DNA of 50,725 bases. It comes from Zelonia costaricensis. Lineage: Eukaryota; Euglenozoa; Kinetoplastea; Trypanosomatida; Trypanosomatidae. This document shows positions 10,838 through 20,689 of the stretch, piece by piece (positions within the stretch are counted from its first letter, which is position 1; every line of letters begins with the position of its first letter). The translations under genes and the position numbers were made by a program. The stretch is from the NCBI GenBank assembly GCA_030849075.1, contig JASAOO010003383.1, positions 1 through 50,725 of the forward strand. Reading direction: 5' to 3'. Under the pieces are notes generated by a model. That model did no database searches. It saw only the letters and a program-made list of their open reading frames with translations, and was not told where the DNA came from.

Positions 10838-11380
10838 CTACTCCGTCACCTTGTAGAACTGGTCGTCGGGCACGTACCAGCCGACGATGGGGTACTTGGA
10901 GTTGAACTTCTCCACGTACTCCTCCAGCACCTCTAGCTCCTCCTCAGAGCAGTTCACCCAGTACTGATTCAGGTACTTGCCTGTCAAGTCCGCCTTGGCC
11001 AACGCACGCGATGCCTCGGTGCCGGCAAAGACGTGGTAGTGCTGTCCCGGTCCGTAGAAGTGCGGAGCCACCTCGTAGACCTTCATCTTGACACTCATGA
11101 AGATGCGCTCGTTCTTGACGCCGTCGTACTGGGCGAGTTGCTCGCGGGTGTAGCCCTTCTTCACGATGCTAGAGACGGGCCGGATGCCGGTGCCCGAGGC
11201 CTCCCCGCCAGCCCCCGAGGCGTGCTTGTGCATCGCGGACGCCGCCTTCCCGTTGGCGCCTTCACCCGCCCTCGATGCGCCGGCGCCCTTCTTGTACAGC
11301 AAGTAGTAAAGCGACGCGGCCGCGGCCACGACGGAGACGACCGCCGCGGCGATTGTGCGCTGCTTGTTGTCTAGCGTCAT
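10838..11380 (-). CDS. MAPR-family (cytochrome b5-like heme/steroid-binding) membrane-anchored protein
   Basis: Protein of 180 aa from the first ATG at 11380 (the upstream part of the open frame starts with TTG). A single hydrophobic anchor spans about residues 9-28, followed by a Gly/Ala/Ser linker and a cytochrome-b5-like domain at about 75-170. The domain holds KVYEVAPHFYGPGQHYHVFAG (100-120), matching the membrane-associated progesterone receptor component signature. Tyr109 and Tyr115 align with tyrosines near or at the heme ligand of PGRMC1. The His-Pro-Gly-Gly motif of classical cytochrome b5 is absent, as expected for MAPR proteins. The family binds heme and supports cytochrome P450 and sterol metabolism, usually at the endoplasmic reticulum. 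That role is known for the family but only inferred here. Confidence 0.92.
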   Translation of the reverse strand: MTLDNKQRTIAAAVVSVVAAAASLYYLLYKKGAGASRAGEGANGKAASAMHKHASGAGGEASGTGIRPVSSIVKKGYTREQLAQYDGVKNERIFMSVKMKVYEVAPHFYGPGQHYHVFAGTEASRALAKADLTGKYLNQYWVNCSEEELEVLEEYVEKFNSKYPIVGWYVPDDQFYKVTE

Positions 11381-11555
11381 GGCAGCTAATGAGGACGCGC
11401 CGCCAGCGGAGAGGGGGGGGGGAAGTGTAGAGGGAGCGGGGCTAAACTGCGTAGGCTGTGCACTTGAGGGTGTGCCTGACAAAGGTAGCTGCGGTGTGGC
11501 AAGAGGGCACCCGCGCGATGGCGAACACTGCTGTGTGTCCTGCGGAACGCCGCTG

Positions 11556-11583
11556 CTTACGGGGGAGGGGGGAGGAGGCGGGA
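11556..11583 (-). promoter_or_regulatory. Predicted spliced-leader acceptor, MAPR gene
   Basis: A C/T-rich tract on the minus strand ends in GTAAG with AG at 11557-11556, giving a 5' UTR of about 175 nt. A nearer AG at 11387-11386 follows another C-rich tract but would leave only 5 nt before the ATG, which seems too short. Confidence 0.4.
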
Positions 11584-11938
11584 CAGCGGAGTGGGGTGGA
11601 AACCGTGAGACGCGCTCTGAAGGTGAACAGAAGACGCGTGAAGGTTCAGGAGTCGGTAAGAAGGTGAGAACGTCGGAAAAATGGAAGCAATAAACCCAAA
11701 CAAAAAAGCGGATGCACTACGCAAGCTAAAAGTGCGACGCGGGGGAGGAAAAGCGAAGCCAAGAGTGGTTGAGAAAGATGGGGAGAGTGTGGGGCAGCCT
11801 GCGGGTCGACGACACGGCAGGTGGGCAACACGGCTCGGCTCTGGCAAAAGAAAAAAAAGAGTTGGGAGAGAGGGAGAGGGGGAAGGAGAGGAGGGCTTGT
11901 AAGGTACCTGTGCGTCGGGTTCAAAAGAGCGTGCGGTT

Positions 11939-11967
11939 GTGTGTGTGTGTGTGTGTGCGTGTGTGTT
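11939..11967. repeat. GT dinucleotide repeat
   Basis: GT run with one C interruption, read directly. Confidence 0.9.
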
Positions 11968-12483
11968 GAGGGGGGGGGGTGTTGACGTAACCAGCAGCGG
12001 AGGTAAATGGGGAGAGAAAAAAAAGGGGTCACGTGAATGGATGAGGTGTCGCAATCCTTGAAGCGGCATGTTCTGCTGTAAAGCACTGTGGAGAGGAGGC
12101 GGGAAAGGGGCGCGCTCGACCTTGCGGAATGTCAGCGAGACTGTTGTGGCTTTGTGTCGACACAGGGGGCTTCCCTGAGAAGCGCTTCCTGTACTCGACA
12201 GCCACTGTTTTCTTTTTTAGTCGTCCACAAGCCCCTGCCCCCCTCGCGGACCTCGAAGACCTTGCCGTCTGACGCGTCTCACCGCGTCCGCTGTGGCTTC
12301 CTCCACGGAACGAGACGAGATGGATGCAGTGCTGCGGCGCGAAGCTGAGCAGAAATCCTCCGTTTCTTGGTAGTTAGATGGACGCACTGGCTGCAACGTG
12401 TGGAGTCACAGAGGCGCGTCCTCTTCTTGGACAAAAGCCACGGCGACACGCCACCGAAGGGGGGTGGGTGGGTGGGAGTGACC

Positions 12484-12500
12484 AAAAAAAAAAAAAAAAA
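12484..12500. repeat. Poly-A run (17)
   Basis: Homopolymer read directly; it is a T run on the transcribed sense strand in the 3' flank of the beta-helix gene. Confidence 0.95.
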
Positions 12501-12852
12501 GTGGCTTAGTGTACATCAGTGCAGCATACATCGCCGCGCGTTCGAGACACCGCCTCAACAACGCGAGCAAATGACACACACAGAGAGGAAGGGGGGCGGG
12601 AAGAAAGACATGACAGATGCTCCATTTCCTTTTTTTCTTCTTGCGGCAAAATGAACACGCACACGGCAGCAGCGCTTCCACGCGAGACAACAACCCCCCT
12701 CTACCCAGCTCTAGAACACAAGGCGCAGGAGGCGACGCGGAAGACGAAAAACGGGAGGGGGGCAGGTGAGAGGACGTCCGCCGGCAACACACAACACACC
12801 TGCGTTCGGCCCGCTCCGCCGCTTCCCCATTCCGTCCCCAACGCGAGAGCGC

Positions 12853-14673
12853 CTAATAGACGGGCTGCAGGCACGGGTTCTCGAGCGAGTTGTCATTGCG
12901 GGGGATACTCTGGAAGTCGTTGTGCATCAAGGCCACGGTGGCCCCTTCGCGAATGCGCACGGCCGCGTCTGTCGCGAAGAAGTTCTGGCGCACCAGCACG
13001 GAGCTGGCCCCGCCCTGGCAGTCGAGCCCGTAGTAGGCGCACGCCTCCACGAAGCTGTGGCGAATCGACACAAGCCGTGCCGAGCGGTCCAGCAGCAGGG
13101 CCGCGTTGGCGAAGTGGTGAAATGAGTTGCCGTCCAGCGAGGTGTCGCACGCCTCGGGCGCGAGCTTTTGGGCCGACTTGGGGGCGACCTTGTGCTGCGT
13201 GATGTAGCCCGTGTAGCTACCCTTCACGTAAACGCCCACGCCGAGGCAGATGAAGTCGCAGCTCTGTAGCAGCAGCTTGGCGCTGTCGGTCTGAATCCCC
13301 ACCGCGGCGCTGCGGTCTGCCAGGGCGGACTGCGCCGCGTCCTTGAGGTCGCCGCTAATCACCACGGGGAAGGCGAGGGCGGTGGTGCTCTTGTGCTCGC
13401 CGGCCTGCGAGTCGGCCCCGTTGCTGGGAGAAGCTGGGTCAGCGCCGGTCTCGTCGTCGCCAGCGTCCGCGCCCGCGCCCGCGGCGCTCGTGGACTGAGG
13501 CGACACGCCGGGCAGCCGCGCCGCCCACAGCGCGTCCTGGCTCACGCCGCTGAAGAGACACTTGCGCACCTCGACGTGGGCGCTGGGCAGGGCGTAGATG
13601 CCGCACCGCTGCGGTGCCTCGAAACTGCACTTGCTGCACTGCACGTGGCAGTACTGGCTGACGAGGAGCAGCGGACGGGCCGCGACGGCAGGGTCGGCGG
13701 TCGTGCACACGAAGCGGCAGTTCTGGAAGGAGACGTGAGCGCGGCGCACCTCGACGGGGCCGGCAAACGTCATGTGCCGGAAGACAACGTGCACCCAGCG
13801 GTTGGGGTGGGCAAAGGTCATGAGGTAGTCCGATTCCTCCCTGGCACGCTGCACGGCCTCCTCTGTCTGCTGCAGGTACTGCGCCTCGAGGGCCGCCTTC
13901 TTGCGCTCCAGCTCCTCCAGCTGCTCCGGCGTCAGCTTCTGCTTGCCCTTCTTCTTGTCCTTCGCCGCCGCCTTCTTAGGCTTCGCCGCTGGCGCCGCAT
14001 CTCCGGCCGCCCCCTCACCCGCCGTGGGAGGGTCCAGCGTCACGGCATCGAGGTTCGGCTTCTCGGGCAGTCGTGGGGGCACGACTAGGTTAGGCGCGAC
14101 GCCTTCGATGAAGCAGCGGCCGCGAATCACAACGTCGCGGGCGGCATAGCTGGGCCCGACAGCGATCACCTGCGCGTACCGCTCATCGTTCAACGCCTCC
14201 GCGTAGGGCGGCGCCGGCGGCTCCGCGGTGGCGTCCGGAGGCATCGTCTGCTCCGCCGACACGGCGGCGGCAGCTGCCGTCTCCTCGGCGCTCTCCGTCG
14301 CCGCCGCGGGGGCGGGCGGCCACGTCTTGACGAGCGACTGCGCCTGCGCGCACTGCTGGCGTGTGACGCCCTCCACGAAGAGCTGGTCCGCCACTTCGAC
14401 GGTGAAGATCGTCTGCGCGGCGTCGTCGGCTGCGCCCTCTGGCGTAGGGAGTAGGAGAACGTTGGTGCGCGGCAGCGGAGTAGCCACGACGCCGTCGGGC
14501 CCCGTGTGCGCGGCTACGACTTGCCGACTTGCCTCACTGACGGACTCGATCGTCTCGTACGCGGACCAGCCGCCAATGAACGTCGTGCTCACGCCGTTCT
14601 TTACCGATGCCGGGTCCGGCAGCTCCTCCTTCTTCGAGGCGTCCGCCTTGGTGGACTTCTTCTTGGCCGGCAT
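12853..14673 (-). CDS. Coiled-coil and parallel beta-helix protein
   Basis: Protein of 606 aa with an ATG start and a lysine-rich N-terminus. Residues 120-235 are Ala/Pro-rich with a short conserved-looking patch around 165-200. A Lys/Ala-rich stretch leads into a charged helix likely to form a coiled coil (about 240-285). From about 295 to 595 the protein has rung-like repeats of small hydrophobic, Asn, Cys and Phe residues, for example SFQNCRF, CSFEAPQRCGIYA, SFVEACAYYGLDC and VRQNFFATDAAVRIREG. These are typical of right-handed parallel beta-helix (PbH1) repeats such as those in SHCBP1-type proteins. A disordered insertion of about 60 residues interrupts the helix near 400-460. No catalytic residues of pectate lyases or hydrolases are evident, so a scaffold is more likely than an enzyme. 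The fold call is fairly secure and the function is not. Confidence 0.88.
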   Translation of the reverse strand: MPAKKKSTKADASKKEELPDPASVKNGVSTTFIGGWSAYETIESVSEASRQVVAAHTGPDGVVATPLPRTNVLLLPTPEGAADDAAQTIFTVEVADQLFVEGVTRQQCAQAQSLVKTWPPAPAAATESAEETAAAAAVSAEQTMPPDATAEPPAPPYAEALNDERYAQVIAVGPSYAARDVVIRGRCFIEGVAPNLVVPPRLPEKPNLDAVTLDPPTAGEGAAGDAAPAAKPKKAAAKDKKKGKQKLTPEQLEELERKKAALEAQYLQQTEEAVQRAREESDYLMTFAHPNRWVHVVFRHMTFAGPVEVRRAHVSFQNCRFVCTTADPAVAARPLLLVSQYCHVQCSKCSFEAPQRCGIYALPSAHVEVRKCLFSGVSQDALWAARLPGVSPQSTSAAGAGADAGDDETGADPASPSNGADSQAGEHKSTTALAFPVVISGDLKDAAQSALADRSAAVGIQTDSAKLLLQSCDFICLGVGVYVKGSYTGYITQHKVAPKSAQKLAPEACDTSLDGNSFHHFANAALLLDRSARLVSIRHSFVEACAYYGLDCQGGASSVLVRQNFFATDAAVRIREGATVALMHNDFQSIPRNDNSLENPCLQPVY

Positions 14674-14681
14674 CGCGTGCT

Positions 14682-14750
14682 CTACAGATCAAAGGGCGGT
14701 GTCGGAGGGGAGAAGGGAAGAGAACACAGAGACAGAGAGAGGGAGAGAGA
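14682..14750 (-). promoter_or_regulatory. Predicted spliced-leader acceptor, beta-helix gene
   Basis: A long CT-rich tract on the minus strand (14714-14750) is followed by CTGTAG with AG at 14683-14682. The implied 5' UTR is only about 8 nt, so either the leader is very short or another site is used. Confidence 0.4.
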
Positions 14751-16173
14751 GTCGTGTGTCAAGGTGAGGGGCAGGCGTGGAAGAGAATTAATGAGGAGTG
14801 TGACTCAGACAGTGGCCTCTACTTGTGGGCGTGAAGGATGACAGCGTCACGCCTCGGAGCTGGTAAGCGGGGAAACAGCAGCAGGAACGGAGACAGAGAG
14901 CGAGAGGGCATTTCCATTGCGTGGCGGAGAGACATCCGTTGAGGGAAAAAGAGCCAGCGAAGGCATCCCATAAAAGCTCTGAGCATACCGCACTCATATT
15001 AGTGTGGGTGTGTGCGCATGTGTCCGTGTGCTCGTGTGCACCAAACTCGTGGGTCGACACTCGTCGGCACCATCAACTACGACGTCAACGGCACGGCGGT
15101 GCGTACGACGCACCCCATCGGCGGCGTGGCACGGACAGACACACGCACACATCAAGAAAGCAAGATGCTGGAGGTCCCTACAGCGCAGTGACGGCTGCCG
15201 CATTTTCCGCTGCGAAATGCAAGCGGAATCGTGACGTTTTTTTTTTTTTCTTCGTGTTCCTTGAGAGGGGAAGGGAGAGGGGGACAGGAGGGGGGGGGGC
15301 GCACAGTCGGCGCATGCCGCGCAAACAAGTCGATAACAAAGCGCCGGAGAACCTGAGCAAGTCGAGGATTAGGGTTCTGACTAGGTTATCAGTGGTCTTC
15401 GAGCCTTGCGCTTGGTGTCCTCGTACACGTGTAGATCGTTCTGTTTCTCTGCCCTGCAAGTACGTGCACGTGTGTATGCGAGTGCGTGTATGGATGCGCA
15501 AAGGAAGGCGCACTCATCTTCTCCCCTCTGCTTGCGCGGCGTCTCGGTCGCTACTGTCAGCTCGCGAGAAAAACAAACAATCTCACAACCCTCGCCCATC
15601 CACCCGAGTACCGCCGGTGCCCACACCGCAAGCAGCCTGCTTGCGCGGCTGCTACCGCGTCACTGTGGGAGCAAAGAGGAAAAAGAGAGGAGCGCGATCA
15701 GGTTGAGGCTGGCCGCTTACGAGCGCCGTGGAGTTGAGCGGCAGTCGAACGCGGAAGAGAAATGAGACAAGTGGACCCCGTCAGCAGGCGCGAGAGACAA
15801 ACAAGCCGTGGCAATCGCTGTGTGTGTGTGTGCGTTGGTGCGTCAGCCCTCTGCCGGGGCGCACCTCAGAGGGTAGGGGGGAAAAATGCCAGTTCGTAAA
15901 AGAGAGTAATGAAATCTACATCGCGTGCGTGACCGAAGAAACCCAAAAGGGGCCGACCACAGCGCGTCACACGTTCGCTCGCCCACACAATGCCCTCTCC
16001 ACCGCCACCCCGTGAAACGCCGCTGCTCAGACACCTGCGTGGCACTGCTCGTCGTCCATCGTCGGTTCTTCCGGCGACAGCATTTTTCGAGCAGAGCCAC
16101 AGGAGCGGCACACAACAAGCGCGGAGCAGGTTCTGGCTGGCAGTTTTGTACAGGTCGTCACCTCCGCCCCTCC

Positions 16174-16198
16174 CCCTCCCTCCCTCCCTCCCTCCCTG
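16174..16198. repeat. CCCT tandem repeat
   Basis: About six CCCT units, read directly; the sense strand carries the G-rich complement. Confidence 0.85.
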
Positions 16199-16400
16199 CG
16201 GCTCCTCCGTTCCGTACCTTGGGCAGGATTAGAGGCCTTGCAACCCCGGGGGAGCACAGTGAGCAGGCGCCGTCGCTTGCGAGTCACGTCGTGTTCGGGC
16301 CATGTGTGCGTGTCCACGTGCGGCAGGGGGTGCACCCCACTCGAGTGGAGCTTCCATCCCTCTCTCCAGTTCCCCTCTTCAACCTCGCCCCCTCCTCTCC

Positions 16401-17444
16401 CTACCGCGGGTGGCCGTGGCAGACCCAGACCGGGGGACGGCGCGCCTCACCTGGCCGCAGGGGCAGCTCGGTGGCAAACGGGTGCTGCACCTCCTTCGCA
16501 GACTTGGACGACATGGCGATGTCCGTCAAGCGCGTCTCGATGAGGGCCTTGGCGGAGTGCACCGTCACCCACGAGCACTGGCAGCAGTACGCAGCCACGG
16601 CCGGTCTGGCGCGCAGAACGTAGTTGGAGGCCTCTGCGACGCCCTCGATTCCAACCGGCGTTGCGCTCGCCAGGCGAGACCAGTCGGGGTAGAAGTTGCG
16701 CAGCGTGAGGTAGAGATTCACCGAGCCGCCGGCGTCGTCCCACTCGGCGTCCTGCAGGCGCACGACCATGTAGTTGCAGTGACGGCACAAAATCTGCGAG
16801 CAGCCACCCTCGTTGGAGTAGTCGCCGTGGTGATCGAGGCATCCGTTGCCCAGCTTCGCGATCGCCGCGTGGAAGGCGCCTTTACGCAGCATCGCCTGAA
16901 TGCGCGAGCCCCCGACGCAGCCGCGCTCATCCGCCGCGATGGCGCGCAGCTGCTGCAGTGACGGGTGGCCCGTCCCGCTGGTGAGCGGCGCGCCGACGTT
17001 GGTTAGGAAGCAGCGGGAGGAGCAGACGAAGCCGCCCTCGGAGTCGCCCAGGGACGGGAAGGGCACCGGGAAGAGCACCGCCTTTGGACTTCGGATGCCG
17101 TGGGCCGAGCCCGGCGACGTGAGTTGTGACGCACCGATGGCGGCTGGAGCCTGGCGCTTTGGCCCATCATCTTCATCGCTGTCGTCGTCGAAGGCGTGAC
17201 CCGGCGCGGCACGCGTGGGGATGCCGTGCTTTGCGGCCGCGAGGCGAAAGGCGGCGGAGGAGCTGAGGGAGTGGCGCGAGGTCGGCACCGCTGCGGCGTC
17301 GCGACGCGGGGAGAGGACGTCTTCACCGTCCTCGTCCCACTCGGAGCGCCGCCGCGACAGAGCGGGGACCACCGGGCTCGCTTGCTTGCTCCCCTCCTTC
17401 TTATCGGGGAAGAGCTCCTCGATTAGGCTGTCCAGCTCCGACAT
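16401..17444 (-). CDS. CFAP418: CFAP418 (C8orf37) homologue, ciliary/basal body protein
   Basis: Protein of 347 aa. The ATG at 17444 begins MSELDSLIEELF, matching the LDSLI-x-E-[IL]-F segment near the N-terminus of human C8orf37 and supporting this start. Residues 15-135 are disordered, with acidic DDDSDEDD (86-93). The C-terminal RMP domain (about 215-347) carries the family's cysteine pattern: LCRHCNYMVV (219-228), YCCQCSW (286-292) and WVCHGH (340-345). It also has WDD followed by NLYLTLRNFYPDWSRL, matching the human WDKSCDYLFFRNNMP region. C220, C223, C288, C290 and C342 look like a metal-binding set. Vertebrate CFAP418 locates to the ciliary base and is needed for photoreceptor maintenance. 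The protein is longer than the human one (207 aa), mainly through its disordered middle. A flagellar base role is inferred. Confidence 0.93.
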   Translation of the reverse strand: MSELDSLIEELFPDKKEGSKQASPVVPALSRRRSEWDEDGEDVLSPRRDAAAVPTSRHSLSSSAAFRLAAAKHGIPTRAAPGHAFDDDSDEDDGPKRQAPAAIGASQLTSPGSAHGIRSPKAVLFPVPFPSLGDSEGGFVCSSRCFLTNVGAPLTSGTGHPSLQQLRAIAADERGCVGGSRIQAMLRKGAFHAAIAKLGNGCLDHHGDYSNEGGCSQILCRHCNYMVVRLQDAEWDDAGGSVNLYLTLRNFYPDWSRLASATPVGIEGVAEASNYVLRARPAVAAYCCQCSWVTVHSAKALIETRLTDIAMSSKSAKEVQHPFATELPLRPGEARRPPVWVCHGHPR

Positions 17445-17585
17445 GGATCAACGGCCGGGGGCGGACGGCGCAAGGAGGAGGAAGAGAAGAAGAGAGAGAG
17501 AGGGGTTCGGGTGGTTGGCCGGTTCTTGTACTTCCGCGAGTGCCCGTGACGCAGGGCGACGTCCCCTCGAGATGAGGAAGACGAG

Positions 17586-17610
17586 CTGCAAGCCCAGACA
17601 AAAGAAAAGG
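17586..17610 (-). promoter_or_regulatory. Predicted spliced-leader acceptor, CFAP418 gene
   Basis: Sense-strand CTTTTC/TTTTG tract followed by CTTGCAG, with AG at 17587-17586, giving a 5' UTR of about 141 nt. A second CT tract nearer the start (17471-17502) has no AG before the ATG, so it cannot serve this start. Confidence 0.5.
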
Positions 17611-17836
17611 CACGCGCTGGTCGTCGGCACGGCGCCTGTGCGAGGAGCGTGTGGCGGTGCAGATGCACGTCAAAGCAGCTTGCGAGGGTGAATGAATGTA
17701 CTTCCCTCTCTTCGTTCTTGTTTTTTTTTTTGTGCGAGCTTCTTGATGGTTGGCGAGGTCGATAGACAATGGTGTGCGTGCGTGTCACCTGGTATTTCGT
17801 TTCGGTGCTCGCGTGCGTTGGTGTGAGGCGGCCGGA

Positions 17837-17857
17837 GGGGAGGGGAGGGGAGGGGGG
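17837..17857 (+). repeat. GGGGA tandem, G-quadruplex-prone
   Basis: Four successive runs of at least four G separated by single A on the plus strand (C-rich on the sense RNA). Such spacing meets the usual quadruplex rule for the DNA strand; formation is not shown. Confidence 0.7.
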
Positions 17858-18226
17858 CCATGCGCACGTGTGTGCGATGAGACACGGAGGAGGAAAGGGA
17901 GGGGAGGGGGTACACAACAAGGCGGGGAGCGACGAGGGAGTGGTGAGGTCGAGACGGAGGAGGCAGAGGAAAGAGTGAGAATAGCAGCAGAGACAAGACG
18001 GCCGAGCCATGACGCAGTGCGCCAGTGCGCAGACGTCCTCCACGCTAGTATGGAAGGCTTGTCGTCGCGCAACCCACGGCGTGTGAGCACCGCCTCGGAC
18101 TTGTTTTTGTCACTGTTTTGCGGTCGACCGCAACCGTGACCCGGGTCCGCACCAAGACGCATCGTGCTCCGCTCGGCGTGGGACCTTTTTCCCTGTCGAC
18201 GGAGCAGGACGATGTCGAGTGACGCT

Positions 18227-18273
18227 CTCACAACCACACGGCCACCACTCCAGTGCGTGTTGTGAGTGGCCGT
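18227..18273 (-). other. Interlocked inverted repeats (pseudoknot-like)
   Basis: Plus-strand CTCACAAC (18227-18234) pairs with GTTGTGAG (18259-18266), and ACGGCCAC (18238-18245) pairs with GTGGCCGT (18266-18273). The order A-B-A'-B' makes the two perfect 8-bp stems interlocking rather than nested. A further 6-bp pairing, CCACTC (18245-18250) with GAGTGG (18264-18269), overlaps both. They are alternative hairpins or a pseudoknot; function is unknown. Confidence 0.6.
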
Positions 18274-18579
18274 CTTGAGACGTTCGCGACGCACAGTCGG
18301 CTCCAACAAAGCAGTAGCGACCAAGCTACGCGGAGCAGCTCCATCTCTTGTGGCGTCCTCTACTAGTCGTCTGTCTTGGACCTCTTCTACTCTCATTTTC
18401 GTGGGCTAGGAGTTGGTGCAGAGAACGAGGGGAGGGTATGTCCATCATCGCTTTAACGGGGGTAAGAGTTCTTCTCTTTTGTTGAGAGGGGGGATGAGGG
18501 GCGGGAGGCGGAGGTTTGTTTGTGTTTTTTTATACAACCAGCTGGCGGAGGTCGTGGCAGGGCCGACACACAAGGGTGT

Positions 18580-18604
18580 ACACACACACACACATACACA
18601 CACA
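18580..18604. repeat. CA dinucleotide repeat
   Basis: CA run with one T interruption, read directly. Confidence 0.9.
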
Positions 18605-19228
18605 GGAGCGCGTGGACAAAAAGGAGAGGAGAACAAGATGGAGGAGGAACGGAGAAGACTCAAGGTGGAAAAAGAAAACACGCACACACACAGGCGTACA
18701 CGCAAACCAACGCAACGCATGCAAGGTGCTTACAGAGCACCTCACAAGGACACACATACACACATCCCGAAGGGGGCGAATGGAGAGCGCCAGGAAAAGG
18801 GAGAAAAACAAAAGCAGTTCGGCAGCAAGGACAGAGACCAGAAGCACCAAAAACAAAGGAGGAGAGGGGGGGAGGACAGCGCTCGTGCGTGCGCGTCAGG
18901 TGACGATGCACGTACGAGGGGAGGGGGAAGGGGGAAAAGGACATGGGAGCACGCGGACTGGGGCGAATAGTGCACGGAGTTGATCCTCAGGGGACGGCGG
19001 CACAAGGGCCGACTAATACCACGAACACAAAACATGCTACGAAACGAGCAGGCAACACCCGAGCGGCGCTGCCGGACTCTTTTCCACTCGTGCTCCCCAT
19101 CGCCCTTCGCGCACCGCCGCTCCTCGTGGCCCCTACGCACGCAAGAGGTGCACATCAGAAAAGCAAGGCTCGAAGACGGTCACGTCCGCAGCTGCACGAA
19201 CGACAGGAGGCCGTGCAACGCGCACCCG

Positions 19229-19250
19229 CACACACACACACACACACACA
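19229..19250. repeat. CA dinucleotide repeat
   Basis: Eleven CA units, read directly. Confidence 0.95.
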
Positions 19251-20689
19251 TCATCCACAGACGACTGCCGCGAAGCAGAGAGGACAGGCGACTCCGCTGG
19301 CTCAGACGCACGCGGGCCACAACAGCCACCACCAGAACAGCAACTCAACAGGAGCAACGAAAGCGAGGAGGAGGGAGGGGGGACGCAAAGAAGAGAAACA
19401 GGAGGGGACGCACCCAGGACAAAACGCAAAGCCAACAAAAAAGGAGTAGACGGAAAACTGTAGGGCAGGGAAGGACAGATGCGCAAGTGCACAGGGGTTC
19501 GTGCCACCGGTTCGGCACAAGCCGATCCACTCGGGTTGACGCCTGCAGTCGCACTTGCTGAGCGCCGCAGCAGGGGCTGCGTCACGCCCCACAATCCCCT
19601 TGCCTGGATGCTACTCCAAAACGGCGCTCTACACCCCAGTAACATGCGCGTCATTGACGCAGCTATAGGACGAGAAGGGGGAAGCCCCCTCCACCCCCGC
19701 TGGCGACACTGCGGGGGGCTGCAGCCGCCAAAATCAGACGCGCCCGTCTCACCAAGACGGAAAGAGAGCCCAAGCTCACGAGAAGAAGCAGAGAGCAAGA
19801 GACAGCCCACGCCGTGCGCAAGAGGCACAAACAAGGAGAGCGGCACGCTGCAGCCCTGCGAGCCAGCGCACCAGCAGGACGTTCACGCACCGGAAACCAC
19901 CGCAACGCCAGAACGAAACAAGAAACGGAGTCTTGGGTGGCGGCGGGAAACGGCGAGGAGTGTCGCCTCGCTGCGGCGCGGGTGCTCGAAGGCGCCACCG
20001 TCGGAGACATTGCATCCACAACGCCCGAGACGCAAGGGACAAACAGTGACGAGGCACCCCCAACATTTGAATAGGAGTCACGGATGGACTCGTCAAGGTG
20101 ACGCCTTCGGTGCAATGGCTGCGACTCAGGACACAGGTAGGCCCCGAGCGATCACGCAAAACGGAAAGCAGCACACACGGGTAGTCGCCAGCAGTACGAG
20201 GAACGGGGGAGAAGGCACCACCACAGCGCGTCACTTCGCCCTTCGCGGCTCTTCGACTACCATCCCCCCCCCCCATGGACCGAGACTGGACCGCCGCCTT
20301 TTCACTTGCCTCGACACATACGCACAGGGCAAGGGGGGGAGGGGGATGAGACTTTGGAGTCTTCGGGCCACAGAGAAGAAAAAGACGGAGAGTGGAGGCC
20401 AGCGCCACCATCGCCGGCGCGCGTAGGGGCAGCAGATCACACGCAAACACAAACAGACACACATACACACACGCAGTGAGGTCGAACAAAAAAAAAACAC
20501 GAGAAAACAAAGCGCGAAGGGCTTGGGAGCGGCTTATCTAATGGTACAGCACAGGACAGTCAACAGCGCGAAAGGGACGAAGAGCGAAACAAAAGAGTCG
20601 GGGCCGGCACGCGCGAGGCGATGAACTCACGCACGCACGCAGCGCGCCACCACCGCTTCGTTTGTTTTCGCGCCCTCGTTTCGCCGCGT

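Larger units (their letters stand above)
11381..12852. other. Intergenic spacer
   Basis: Holds the MAPR 5' UTR, a GT microsatellite (11939-11967), a poly-A run of 17 at 12484-12500, and the 3' UTR of the beta-helix gene. No gene seen. Confidence 0.6.
14674..16400. other. Intergenic spacer
   Basis: Holds a long pyrimidine tract (sense strand) just upstream of the beta-helix gene, a T11 run near 15238-15249, a single TTAGGG (15367), a short CCCT tandem run (about 16174-16198), and the CFAP418 3' UTR at the right. No gene seen. Confidence 0.55.
17445..20689. other. Long gene-free spacer (3.2 kb)
   Basis: Contains the CFAP418 5' UTR, a G4-prone GGGGA tandem (17837-17857), interlocked inverted repeats (18227-18273), CA microsatellites (18580-18604, 19229-19250) and the kinase 3' UTR. 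A 203-codon minus-strand ATG frame (17785-18396) exists, but its third-position composition is weak and its second half translates a pyrimidine tract, so it is not called as a gene. Confidence 0.5.

Noticed and set aside
15366..15373. TTAGGG telomere-type word
   Set aside because: Single copy; no array.
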